A stretch of 64,000 bases of DNA from LMUY01 sp965198895 (GCA_965198895.1 OZ240676.1:2480001-2544000), one strand, 5' to 3'. Positions 1 through 7,921 are shown, counted from the first letter of the stretch. Made by a program: numbers and translations. Notes: a model not told the origin generated them from the letters alone.

Positions 1-549
1 TACCACTCGCTGGCCGGCGAGGAGAGCCGGGCGTTGCGCGACATGATGGCCTGGTGCCAGTCCGACGCCGCCACCCTGCGCGGCTACCTGGCGGACACTG
101 TGCTGTCCCGCTGGGCGACCAAACGGTTCGACGAGCTGCCGACCTGGGACGGCCCGCTATCCGGCACGCCGCTGGTCACCGAACTCGCGCGGCGGTTTGC
201 CGCGGCCGGGATGGAGATCCTGTTCGTCGACTTCTCTCCCCCGGGCGCGCGCGACGTCCATGTCGTGAAGGCGATCGTGCCCGGCCTGGAGGTCGAGACC
301 ATGAGCTACCACCGCATCGGCGAGCGCGGGGTGCGCAAGCTGATCGAGCGCGGCTCGCCGTTGGCTGGCATCGGCGCCCCGCCCCCAGGCGCGGCCCCCG
401 TCCGCATGCCAGCGGGTGCGGCCGAGCGGCTGGGTGGCCCGGCCTGGTTGGATGTGGCCGCCGTGGATCGTATCGTGGGGCCGCTCTATCCGCTGTACCG
501 CGAGCCCGAAGTGCATAGCGCTCCCATCGCCCTGGAGAATCGGACATGA
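1..549 (+). CDS. YcaO-family protein, C-terminal part (5' end outside window)
   Basis: The frame is open from the first base and gives 182 residues, so the gene starts before the window. The stretch VKAIVPGLEVE followed by a G-x-R-G region matches the conserved C-terminal part of YcaO proteins. These are ATP-dependent enzymes that activate peptide-bond amides to form azolines, thioamides or amidines. The ATP-binding region would lie upstream and cannot be seen. The C-terminus lacks the PxPxP motif typical of azoline-forming cyclodehydratases, so a thioamidating or divergent YcaO is possible. The stop overlaps the next start as ATGA, which implies translational coupling to the TIM-barrel gene. 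The family call rests on the C-terminal motif alone; the substrate is unknown. Confidence 0.65.
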   Translation, partial: YHSLAGEESRALRDMMAWCQSDAATLRGYLADTVLSRWATKRFDELPTWDGPLSGTPLVTELARRFAAAGMEILFVDFSPPGARDVHVVKAIVPGLEVETMSYHRIGERGVRKLIERGSPLAGIGAPPPGAAPVRMPAGAAERLGGPAWLDVAAVDRIVGPLYPLYREPEVHSAPIALENRT

Positions 550-1484
550 CCCTCCGCTTCGCCTTCAACACCAACGGCGCCGCCCATCACCGGCTGGACG
601 ACGCGCTGACCCTGATCGCCGAGGCCGGCTACGACGGCGTGGCGTTGACGCTGGACATCCACCATCTGGACCCGTTCGACCCGGGCTTCCTGCTGAACAC
701 CCGCCATCTGGCCGCCCGGCTGCTTGCGCTGAATTTGGGCATCGTGGTGGAGACCGGCGCCCGTTTCCTGCTCGACCCCCGCGCCAAACACGAACCGACC
801 CTGCTGAGCGCCGACCCCGACGGCCGGGCCAGGCGCCTCGACTTCCTGACCCGCGCCCTGACCGTGGTCGCCGAATGCGGCGGCGAGGCCATGAGCTTCT
901 GGGCCGGCGTGCCCAAACCCGGCGTGACGCGGGATCAGGCCCACGGCTGGCTGCGCGAGGGTGTGGAGGAGGTCGTGCGCCGCGCCGAAGCGATGGGCGT
1001 GGTGGCCGCGCTGGAACCGGAACCCGGCATGCTGATCGAGACCGTGGACGATTGGCGCGCGCTCGGCATGCCCGGCCTGAAACTGGCGCTGGACACCGGG
1101 CACTGCCTGGTCACCGGCGAACGTGACCCGGCAGCGGCCGTGACGGAGTTCGCGGACGTGTTGGGCACGGTCACGATCGAGGACATGAAGCGTGGCGCGC
1201 ACATCCATCTGCCGTTCGGCGAGGGCGACATGGACGTGCCGGGCGTGCTGCGGGCGCTGGATGCGATCGCGTTCCGGAAGTTGATCTGCGTGGAGCTGTC
1301 CCGCGAGAGCCACCGCGCCGACACGATGATCCCCGCGGCGATCGCGGCGCTGCGAGCCGCTACAAAGAGCCCCCTCCCCTTGAGGGAGGGGGTTGGGGGA
1401 GGGGTGCCCATAACGCCCAAGCCCGTGCAAGCACACCCCTCACCCCGGCCCTCTCCCTCAAGGGGAGAGGGAGAAGTCAGATGA
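546..1484 (+). CDS. Sugar phosphate isomerase/epimerase-like TIM barrel protein
   Basis: This 312-residue protein belongs to the xylose isomerase-like TIM barrel (AP_endonuc_2) superfamily. Likely divalent-metal ligands fall at the usual strand ends: Glu in LEPEPG (about residue 156), Asp/His in ALDTGH (about 183), His in GAHIHL (about 219) and Glu in CVELSRESH (about 249). Family members act on inososes, ketoses or hydroxypyruvate; the substrate here cannot be told. The start overlaps the YcaO stop by 4 bases, and the stop overlaps the glycosyltransferase start by 4 bases. The natural domain ends near residue 275. The last 39 residues, low-complexity and rich in P, G, S and R, are encoded by an intergenic-type palindromic repeat, so this tail is probably an acquired extension. 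Confidence 0.75.
   Translation: MTLRFAFNTNGAAHHRLDDALTLIAEAGYDGVALTLDIHHLDPFDPGFLLNTRHLAARLLALNLGIVVETGARFLLDPRAKHEPTLLSADPDGRARRLDFLTRALTVVAECGGEAMSFWAGVPKPGVTRDQAHGWLREGVEEVVRRAEAMGVVAALEPEPGMLIETVDDWRALGMPGLKLALDTGHCLVTGERDPAAAVTEFADVLGTVTIEDMKRGAHIHLPFGEGDMDVPGVLRALDAIAFRKLICVELSRESHRADTMIPAAIAALRAATKSPLPLREGVGGGVPITPKPVQAHPSPRPSPSRGEGEVR
1369..1476. repeat. Family A C/G-rich palindromic repeat, inside a coding region
   Basis: The left module is a hairpin of CCCCTCCCCTT / AGGGAGGGG type and the right module pairs CCCTCTCCC with GGGAGAGGG. The same motifs recur at 21661, 32730, 38361, 44304 and 48541. Here the whole element is read as the 3' end of the TIM-barrel gene without interrupting the frame. 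Confidence 0.8.
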
Positions 1485-2698
1485 GGATCTGTTTCGTCTC
1501 GCGCCGCTTCTTCCCCGCCATTTCCGGCATGAGCGTGTACGCGCTCAACCTGCTGCGTGAACTCGTGGCGGCGGGGCACGACGTGACCATGATCAGCCAG
1601 TACCGCGGCGACCCGCTCGGCATTCGCGTCTATGGGGGCGGACCGCCGCCGCCGGTGCCAGGCGTCAAAGTCATCGGACTGGAACAGGTCGGCGAGCAGG
1701 ATGGCGGCGATTTCGAGACCGACGTCGCCAACATGACGGCCGCGATCCTGCGCGAGCACACCCTCGCACCGTTCGACATTCTGCACGCGCAATACGGCTA
1801 TCCCTGCGGCTGGGCCGTGCTGGAGGCGTCGCGCGAAACCGGCGTGCCCAACGTCGTCTCCATCCAGGGCGGTGACGGCCACTGGGTCGGCTCCTGCTGC
1901 GAGACGCACCGGCTGGCGATGGTGCGCGTGCTGGATCACGCCGGGTCGGTGCTGATCGGCTGCCGCTCGTTCGCCGACGAGGTCACCCACCGGCTCGGCA
2001 CCGACCCGGCGCGCTTCACCATCGTGCCCGGCGCCGTCGACGTGGCCCGCTTCACCCCCGGCGAGCGCCCGGCCGGCGGGCCGCCGGTGCTGCTGTACCA
2101 CGGCCGGGTGGATGCGCGGAAAGGCGTGCTGGATATGCTGGACGCCCTCGCGCCGCTCGTTGCCGAGGGTGTGCCGTTCGAGCTGCTGGTCTCCGGCATC
2201 GGCCCGACCTTCGACGAAACGGCGGCGCGGATCGAGCAGCTCGGCCTGGGCGGCCATGCCCGCATGACGGGGTACATCGACTATGCCGACGTGCCCGAAA
2301 TCTACCGCCGGGCCGATATCTTCGTGTCCCCGACCTATGCCGAGGGGTTCTCCAACACGATCCTGGAGGCCATGGCCAGCGGCCTCGCCGTCGTCTCGTG
2401 CAGGTCCGTGGGCGTTGTGGACTGCATCCGCGACGGCGAGAACGGGCTGCTGACCGACCCGGGGGACATCCCCGCACTGACCGCCGCGCTGCGCCGGATG
2501 CTGACCGACCGCACCGAACGCGACCGGCTCGCGCAGGCGGGGCTGGAGGAGTGCCGGCGCGTCTATTCGTGGTCTGCGGTCGGCCGCCAGATCATGGACG
2601 TTTACGCTGACGTGAGAGGAACGAAGCCCGATTTGGCTTGGCCGGCGGAACTCCCGCGCACGCCGTGTCGTTTCAGGCAGGAGCCACATTTGTTATAA
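1481..2698 (+). CDS. GT4-family glycosyltransferase
   Basis: A 405-residue GT-B fold retaining glycosyltransferase. The N-terminus MRICFVSRRFFP and a glycine-rich loop near residues 13-17 (AISGM) match the acceptor-side domain. The donor-site motif with two glutamates eight residues apart is visible as AEGFSNTILEAMA near residue 287. It would move a sugar from a nucleotide donor to an unknown acceptor in the cytoplasm. It overlaps the upstream gene by ATGA and is followed after 8 bases by a PIG-L deacetylase. A GT4 plus PIG-L pair is the arrangement known from mycothiol and bacillithiol synthesis (MshA/MshB, BshA/BshB), where an N-acetylhexosaminide is made and then deacetylated. That parallel is inference only. 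Confidence 0.85.
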   Translation: MRICFVSRRFFPAISGMSVYALNLLRELVAAGHDVTMISQYRGDPLGIRVYGGGPPPPVPGVKVIGLEQVGEQDGGDFETDVANMTAAILREHTLAPFDILHAQYGYPCGWAVLEASRETGVPNVVSIQGGDGHWVGSCCETHRLAMVRVLDHAGSVLIGCRSFADEVTHRLGTDPARFTIVPGAVDVARFTPGERPAGGPPVLLYHGRVDARKGVLDMLDALAPLVAEGVPFELLVSGIGPTFDETAARIEQLGLGGHARMTGYIDYADVPEIYRRADIFVSPTYAEGFSNTILEAMASGLAVVSCRSVGVVDCIRDGENGLLTDPGDIPALTAALRRMLTDRTERDRLAQAGLEECRRVYSWSAVGRQIMDVYADVRGTKPDLAWPAELPRTPCRFRQEPHLL

Positions 2699-2699
2699 T
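2694..2699 (+). promoter_or_regulatory. Candidate -10 box (TATAAT) directly before the PIG-L gene
   Basis: A perfect TATAAT lies in an A/T-rich island (about 2687-2708) within very G/C-rich sequence. It ends 7 bases before the ATG at 2707, so initiation at the usual distance would start the transcript at or next to the start codon. The best spaced -35 candidate (around 2670-2676, TTTCAG) is poor. There is no Shine-Dalgarno sequence at normal spacing; the only purine-rich run, AGGAG near 2679, is more than 20 bases from the ATG. Confidence 0.4.
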
Positions 2700-2706
2700 T
2701 ATTACA

Positions 2707-3471
2707 ATGCCCCTCGCGCTCTTTCTGTCGCCCCACCTGGATGACGTCGTATTTTCGTGTGGCGGACTTGCCGCGTCCCTCGCTTCGGCGGGTTGGGACA
2801 CGGTACTGGCCACGGCCTTCACCCGCTCGGTCGTTCCGGCCACCGGCTTCGCCCTGGCGTGCCAGTTGGACAAGGGCCTGTCGCCCGAACTCGACTACAT
2901 GGCCCTGCGGCGGGCGGAAGATGAGGTGGCCGCCGGCCTGCTTGGCTTCGGGACCAATCGTTGGCTGAACCTGCTCGAAGCGCCGCATCGCGGCTACGAG
3001 GCGGCGGCCGAGTTGTTCGGCGCCATCCACCAGTCGGACTCGGTGTTCTTGGAACTGGCCGCCCATTTCATTGCGCTGTCGGCGGAATTCCAGCCCGACC
3101 TCGTGTTGGCGCCGCAAGGATTGGGCAACCACGTCGATCACCAGCAAGTCGTTCTGGCGGCGGGCCGCAGCTTTCCGGCCGATCGCGTCGCCTACTACCG
3201 CGACACGCCGTATGCGATCCGCGCTCCGGATGCGGCGGCGCTGCCAGCGGTGCTGGCGGGTGTCGGGAGCACCGTCCCGATCGGCGACGTGCTCGACCGC
3301 AAGATCGCCGCGGCCCAAGCCTATGCCAGCCAGATCGGCTTCCAGTTCGGGGGGCCGGCCCCCCTGGCCCGTGCGCTGAGCGACTTCGCCCTACGGGAAG
3401 GCAATGGGCAGGCCGCTGAACGTTTCTGTGGCAGTTCGGTCGCGGGTGCTTTGCAGAGCCTCGCAGCCTAG
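2707..3471 (+). CDS. PIG-L family N-acetylglucosaminyl deacetylase-like protein
   Basis: A 254-residue zinc-dependent deacetylase of the PIG-L/LmbE family. The N-terminal motif SPHLDDVVFSCGG (residues 8-20) corresponds to the family HPDDE signature, although its second D-E is replaced by D-V. A second zinc-ligand motif HVDH lies near residues 141-144. Homologues deacetylate GlcNAc-inositol, GlcNAc-malate, chitobiose or glycopeptides. The ATG at 2707 is preferred because the motif normally lies about ten residues from the N-terminus. The upstream in-frame TTG at 2638 overlaps the glycosyltransferase gene and adds a non-homologous leader. The gene follows the glycosyltransferase, suggesting it removes an acetyl group from the product of that enzyme. 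Confidence 0.82.
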   Translation: MPLALFLSPHLDDVVFSCGGLAASLASAGWDTVLATAFTRSVVPATGFALACQLDKGLSPELDYMALRRAEDEVAAGLLGFGTNRWLNLLEAPHRGYEAAAELFGAIHQSDSVFLELAAHFIALSAEFQPDLVLAPQGLGNHVDHQQVVLAAGRSFPADRVAYYRDTPYAIRAPDAAALPAVLAGVGSTVPIGDVLDRKIAAAQAYASQIGFQFGGPAPLARALSDFALREGNGQAAERFCGSSVAGALQSLAA

Positions 3472-3508
3472 AGGCCCTGGCGTTCCCTTCTGGGACGCTC
3501 GATGGTAT

Positions 3509-3559
3509 CGGCCATGTCAACGACACATTGTCGTATCAAAGGTTGCTCCGACATGGCCG
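3509..3559. promoter_or_regulatory. Nested inverted repeats upstream of opgH
   Basis: CGGCCATGTC at 3509-3518 is the exact reverse complement of GACATGGCCG at 3550-3559. Inside the loop ACGACA at 3520-3525 pairs with TGTCGT at 3529-3534. There is no T-run, so this is not a standard intrinsic terminator. It may be a stem-loop in the opgH leader or a regulator site. Confidence 0.45.
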
Positions 3560-3593
3560 TGCGCTCACGGCATCCACCCCGAATTGAGTCGAC

Positions 3594-5444
3594 ATGACCT
3601 ACCAGGCCCGTCCCTTGCCCGATGCATTGCACAATGCGGCCCTGTCCACAGGCGGAGCCGTGCAACTGGGGACGCCGGGTCGGCAATGGCTGCGGCGGTT
3701 GTGCTTCGTGGTCCCGGTGCTCGCGATGACCGTGGCCGGTACTTGGCTCGCGACCGGGCTGACGGCGGGGGCGGGGCCGTTGCGGCCGGTGCTGCTGGCG
3801 CTGCTGGCCGCCAACCTTCTGTTTTTGGCCGTAACAGGGTGGCCCGGCGTGCTCGGCTTCCTGCTGCGCCTGATGCGCCACCGCACTTCCCTCGCCGCCT
3901 GCCCGAACGGCACCAGTCGCACCGCCGTGCTGTTCCCGATCTACAACGAAGACGCCAACGCCGTGTTTACGGCCGCCGAGGTCATGCTGCGCGCGCTGAT
4001 CGAGCAACGCGCCGAACGCACCGACATCTTCGTCCTCAGCGACACCCGCGACCCGGCGATCGCGCTGGCCGAGGAGCAGGCGTTCGCCCGGCTTAGCCCC
4101 CTGTTCGGAGACCGTTTACGCTATCGCCGCCGGGTGCAGAACCTGCGCCGCAAGGCCGGCAACATCGCCGATTTCTGCCAGGCGTGGTCGGGCGAGTACG
4201 ACTACATGGTCGTGCTGGACGCCGACAGCCTGATGAGCGCCGCCTCGATCACCACGCTGATCGGCCTGATGGACGCGAACCCGAGGGCCGGCCTGATCCA
4301 GACCGTGCCGTATGCCGTCGGCCGCGAGACCCTGTTCGCCCGCATCCAGCAATTCGCCGCGCGCCTCTACACGCCGCTGCTCGTCGAGGGCCTGGCGTTC
4401 TGGCAGGGCCAGGACGGCAATTACTGGGGCCACAACGCCATCATCCGCATCGCCCCGTTCATGGCGCATTGCGAGCTTCCCATCCTACCGGGCCGCGAGC
4501 CGTTCGGCGGCGAGATCCTGTGCCACGACGTGGTGGAAGCGGCGATGATGCGCCGCGCCGGCTGGCAGGTCTGGCTACTGCCGTCGCTCGCCGAAAGCTA
4601 CGAGGCGCTGCCTGCCAACATGGTGGACTTCGCCCAGCGGGAGCGTCGGTGGTGCCAGGGCAATCTGCAGCATCTGGGCGTGCTGGGCATGCGTGGCTTG
4701 CGGCCGGTCGGGCGGTATCACCTGGCGCTGGGCGTGCTGACCTACCTGTCGGGACCGTTGTTCGTCCTGTTCGCCGGGCTGGCCACGCTGGACGGCGTGC
4801 TCGGCGGCGGCTTCATCGCCCGCCTGCTCGGCGAACCGGGTCCGGCGCGGGTGGGGTTCGTCGCGTTGACGTTCTTCCTGTTGTATGGCGCCAAGCTCTG
4901 CAGCCTCGCCACCGTCCTGGCTTATGACGCTACCGCAGCGTCCTTCGGTGGCCGCCTGCGCCTGCTGGCCAGCGCCGTGCTGGAGCAGGCGTCGGCGATG
5001 GTGAGCGCCCCGATCCTGCTGGTATTCTACACGAGGTTCATCGGCATGATGCTGCTGGGCCGCGCCGTGCAGTGGGACGCCCAACCGCGCGACGACCGGG
5101 GCGTATCCTGGGGCGAAGCGGTGCAACGCATGCGCCTGCCCACCGCCATCGGCGCGATCTGGCTGGTGGGCGCCTCGATGGCTGGTGCCACGCCGCTCCA
5201 CTGGGCGCTGAGCCTGGTGCCGGGCCTGCTGCTGGCGATGCCGGCCTCCGTCTGGACGAGCGTTGCCAGCTTCGGCCTGCTGGCCCGGCGTTGCGGCCTG
5301 TTCCTGACCGAGGACGAGCTTGCCCCCAGCCCGATCCTGCGCGCCTTCAACCGCGCCCTTGTGCGCGACGCGGTCCCCCTCGCTCACACCGTCCCGCACC
5401 AGCAATTCGGCTACCTCCACCCAACCGAAGGCGAAGCCCACTGA
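3594..5444 (+). CDS. opgH: Glucans biosynthesis glucosyltransferase H
   Basis: A 616-residue inner-membrane GT2 glucosyltransferase of the OpgH/MdoH family, which builds the beta-glucan backbone of osmoregulated periplasmic glucans from UDP-glucose. Two membrane segments lie within residues 35-85. They are followed by a cytosolic catalytic domain with LFPIYNED, the metal-binding DAD at about residues 207-209 and the QRERRWCQGN product motif near residue 350, then C-terminal membrane segments from about residue 380. It is shorter than the enterobacterial protein (about 850 residues), mainly at the N-terminus, as in other alphaproteobacteria. No opgG lies next to it. It faces the uracil-DNA glycosylase gene convergently with a 6-base gap. 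Confidence 0.9.
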   Translation: MTYQARPLPDALHNAALSTGGAVQLGTPGRQWLRRLCFVVPVLAMTVAGTWLATGLTAGAGPLRPVLLALLAANLLFLAVTGWPGVLGFLLRLMRHRTSLAACPNGTSRTAVLFPIYNEDANAVFTAAEVMLRALIEQRAERTDIFVLSDTRDPAIALAEEQAFARLSPLFGDRLRYRRRVQNLRRKAGNIADFCQAWSGEYDYMVVLDADSLMSAASITTLIGLMDANPRAGLIQTVPYAVGRETLFARIQQFAARLYTPLLVEGLAFWQGQDGNYWGHNAIIRIAPFMAHCELPILPGREPFGGEILCHDVVEAAMMRRAGWQVWLLPSLAESYEALPANMVDFAQRERRWCQGNLQHLGVLGMRGLRPVGRYHLALGVLTYLSGPLFVLFAGLATLDGVLGGGFIARLLGEPGPARVGFVALTFFLLYGAKLCSLATVLAYDATAASFGGRLRLLASAVLEQASAMVSAPILLVFYTRFIGMMLLGRAVQWDAQPRDDRGVSWGEAVQRMRLPTAIGAIWLVGASMAGATPLHWALSLVPGLLLAMPASVWTSVASFGLLARRCGLFLTEDELAPSPILRAFNRALVRDAVPLAHTVPHQQFGYLHPTEGEAH

Positions 5445-5450
5445 GAAGGA

Positions 5451-6050
5451 TTAGGCGGCTTCCTTGAAGCCCGCCACGATTCGGCGCGGGATCGCCGGGC
5501 TCGTGCAGACGTAAGTCGGGCTGGGATGCGGCACGTGCACCACCCTCACATCCGGCCGCAGCGACCCGAGCACCGGCGCCGCCAAGCCCGCCACCCGTCC
5601 GGCCAGCACCACGCACCGCAGCCCCGGCAAATGCGGCAGCAACGCCGGCAGTGCCGCGAGCCCGCCGCGGATTTCCGCAGGTTTCGGCGCCCGGTTCGGC
5701 CCGCCGGTGTGGATCACCCAGGGCACCGTGTTCCAGATCGCCAGCCGTGACCGGTCGAGCCCCGCCTCCGCCAGGAAGCGCCGCAGGTTGGCCGAGGTGC
5801 CCGTGGGATTGTCCATCGACACGAATCCGGTGCGCCCGATCGCCGGCCCCGGCGTCTCCAGCAGCAGCAACACGCGCGCCGCCGGCCCCGCATCCGCCGG
5901 GTCGAAGTCGGGCGTGGCCCCGTGCACCGCTCGCAGTCCCGCGGCGAACGCCCGCAACGGCGCCATGCGCGGCGCGCCCAACGCGACCCGCCGGGCCGCC
6001 AACACGGCGGGATCGGCAAGCGGCGCGAGCGTGCTAGGCTGACCCAACAA
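5451..6050 (-). CDS. Uracil-DNA glycosylase family protein
   Basis: A 199-residue protein of the uracil-DNA glycosylase superfamily. LLLLETPGP (about residues 66-74) is the water-activating/phosphate motif. FVSMDNPTGTSANLRRFL and the WNTVPW segment (about 106-111) match the region around the uracil pocket, and VPHPSP near residue 174 matches the C-terminal HPSP-type motif. It would excise uracil from DNA as the first step of base excision repair. The N-terminus is unsure: the longest reading uses a TTG at 6050 with no good ribosome binding site, and GTG or ATG codons within the first 30 residues could serve instead. It is divergent from the aldose epimerase gene with a gap of only 14 bases. 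Confidence 0.75.
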   Translation of the reverse strand: MLGQPSTLAPLADPAVLAARRVALGAPRMAPLRAFAAGLRAVHGATPDFDPADAGPAARVLLLLETPGPAIGRTGFVSMDNPTGTSANLRRFLAEAGLDRSRLAIWNTVPWVIHTGGPNRAPKPAEIRGGLAALPALLPHLPGLRCVVLAGRVAGLAAPVLGSLRPDVRVVHVPHPSPTYVCTSPAIPRRIVAGFKEAA

Positions 6051-6064
6051 GGGAGCATGAGCCG

Positions 6065-6967
6065 ATGATCGAACTCACCGCCGGTGACGCTAACCTCATT
6101 CTCTGCCCGGCCCTCGGCGGCAGCATTGGCGGCTGGACCCGGCGCGGCGTCCCGATCCTGCGCCCCACGCCCCCGGAGGCGCTGCAGGGCACCAATTCCC
6201 GCCTGCTATCCTGTTTCCCGCTCATCCCGTTCTCCAACAGGATTGCCTGGGGCCGGTTCAGCTTCGGCGGCGAAAGCTTTCAGCTGGACATGAATTTCGG
6301 CGAACACCCCCACACCATCCACGGCAACGCCTGGCAGCGCGCCTGGGACGTGTCGAGCCAAGCCGCCACCGAGGCCGAACTCACCCTGCACCATGACCCG
6401 GCGCACGACCCCACCGCGACCGATGGCGGCTGCCACTGGCCGTACCGCTACACCGCCCGCCTGCTGTATGCGCTGACGCCGGACGGGTTGGCGGTGACGA
6501 TCACCGTCACCAACACCGACTCGCGCGCGCAACCGGTGGGTCTCGGCCTGCATCCCTACCAGCCGCGCACGCCGGAGACGGCAATCGCGTTCCAGGCCGC
6601 CTCGGTGTGGCAGACGGGGGAGGATTCGTTGCCGGACGCCCGCCTGACCGTGGAGGGGCATTGGAGCTTCGACCCCGGCCACGTCATCACGCCCCCGCCG
6701 CTGGACAATTGCTACGCCGCCTGGGCTGGCCGCGCGGTGATCACCCGTCCGGAGCACGGCATGCGCCTGGTGATCGCGGCGGATGACATCTTCCGGCACG
6801 TCGTCGTCTACACGCCGGAGGGCAAGCCGTATTTCGCCGTGGAGCCCGCCAGCAACATGACGGATGCGGTGAACCACATGGACACGGTGCCGGACCACGG
6901 GCTGCGGGTGCTGCAACCGGGCGACACGCTGCAGCGGCAGGTACGGTTCGCGGTGGAGGATCTCTAA
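6065..6967 (+). CDS. Aldose 1-epimerase family protein
   Basis: A 300-residue galactose mutarotase-like protein that would interconvert alpha and beta anomers of an aldose. Family landmarks are visible: LLSCFPLIPFSNRI (about 47-60), the catalytic-type histidine in HTIHGNAWQRAW (about 81-92), the second histidine in GLGLHPYQP (about 159-167) and the C-terminal glutamate in YFAVEPASNMTDAVN (about 257-271). The ATG has AGGGAG ten bases upstream. It is a single gene between an oppositely oriented glycosylase gene and a repeat element, so context adds nothing about the sugar. Confidence 0.85.
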   Translation: MIELTAGDANLILCPALGGSIGGWTRRGVPILRPTPPEALQGTNSRLLSCFPLIPFSNRIAWGRFSFGGESFQLDMNFGEHPHTIHGNAWQRAWDVSSQAATEAELTLHHDPAHDPTATDGGCHWPYRYTARLLYALTPDGLAVTITVTNTDSRAQPVGLGLHPYQPRTPETAIAFQAASVWQTGEDSLPDARLTVEGHWSFDPGHVITPPPLDNCYAAWAGRAVITRPEHGMRLVIAADDIFRHVVVYTPEGKPYFAVEPASNMTDAVNHMDTVPDHGLRVLQPGDTLQRQVRFAVEDL

Positions 6968-7010
6968 CTCGGCTTTCCTTCCGCCGTAGCATCATAAAAC
7001 CATTGGCTAC

Positions 7011-7151
7011 CGTCATGCCAGGGCTTAACCCTGGTATCCACGGCGTTCCGCAGACACCGGCCGATGCCGTGTTGCATACGACGGTGCAAAGAACTCCTCG
7101 TACGTCATGAGCCCAACCCCGTGGATACCAAGGTCAAGCCTTGGCGTGACA
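7011..7151. repeat. Family B ~140-bp element with terminal inverted repeats (copy 1)
   Basis: Ends are CGTCATGCCAGGGCTTAACC on the left and CCAAGGTCAAGCCTTGGCGT on the right, an imperfect inverted repeat. The interior shares the GTTGCATRCGACGGTGC block and other segments with the copy at 18294. It fills the gap between the epimerase and SDR genes. No transposase frame is present, so it resembles a non-autonomous miniature element. Confidence 0.7.
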
Positions 7152-7177
7152 GTGTCGTTGGCCGGATGGTGGCCCGC

Positions 7178-7921
7178 TCAATACGTGGACCGGCCGCCGG
7201 TGATGTCGAACACGCCACCGGTGGAGAACGAACACTCCTCGCTCATCAGCCACGCCGCCAGCGCCGCGATCTCCTCCACCTGCACGAAGCGGCCCATGGG
7301 GATCTTGCCGAGCATGTACGCGATCTGCGCCTCGGTCATCTGCTCGAACAGCTCGGTTTTCGCGGCGGCGGGGGTGATGCAGTTCACCATCACGCCCTTC
7401 CCCGCCAGCTCCTTGCCCAATGACTTGGTCAGCGCGATCAGCCCGGCCTTGGAGGCGCTGTAGTGCGAGGCGTTCGGGTTGCCCTCCTTGCCTGCGACGC
7501 TGGCAATGTTCACCACCCGGCCGTAGCCGCGTGCCACCATGCCGGGCAGCACGGCCGAGGCCACCAGGAAGGGCGCGATCAGGTTTATGTCCACCACGCG
7601 GCGCCACTCGGCGGATGGCAGCTCCCAGGTGGGGGCGTTGCCGCCGGTGATGCCGGCATTGTTCACCAGGATGTCGATGCGGCCGTGGGCCGCCTCCGTC
7701 GCGGTCGCGGCGGCGCGGACGGCGGCCTCGTCGGTCAGGTCCACCGTGTGGGCGGTGGCGCCGGGCAGGCTGGCGGCGGCTTCGGCCAGGCGGGTGGCGT
7801 CGCGATCCCACAGCGCGACGCGGGCCCCGGACGCCGCCGCCCGCTGGGCGATTGCGAGCCCGATGCCGCGCGCGCCGCCGGTGACCACGGCGATTCGCCC
7901 ATCCATGTCGATTCGGTTCAT
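7178..7921 (-). CDS. SDR family oxidoreductase
   Basis: A 247-residue classical short-chain dehydrogenase/reductase. It shows the cofactor loop TGGARGIG (about residues 14-21), the NNAG motif in LVNNAGITG, the serine in NIASVAGKEG and the active-site YSASKAG. The acidic residue in ALWDRD after the second strand suggests NAD(H) rather than NADP(H). The ATG at 7921 is chosen because GGAGGGG lies four bases upstream; an in-frame start 15 bases earlier would bury that site. It is divergent from the thiamine-diphosphate enzyme gene with about 60 bases between them, which suggests shared regulation. The substrate is probably a hydroxy or keto acid or a sugar derivative, but cannot be fixed. Confidence 0.85.
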   Translation of the reverse strand: MNRIDMDGRIAVVTGGARGIGLAIAQRAAASGARVALWDRDATRLAEAAASLPGATAHTVDLTDEAAVRAAATATEAAHGRIDILVNNAGITGGNAPTWELPSAEWRRVVDINLIAPFLVASAVLPGMVARGYGRVVNIASVAGKEGNPNASHYSASKAGLIALTKSLGKELAGKGVMVNCITPAAAKTELFEQMTEAQIAYMLGKIPMGRFVQVEEIAALAAWLMSEECSFSTGGVFDITGGRSTY

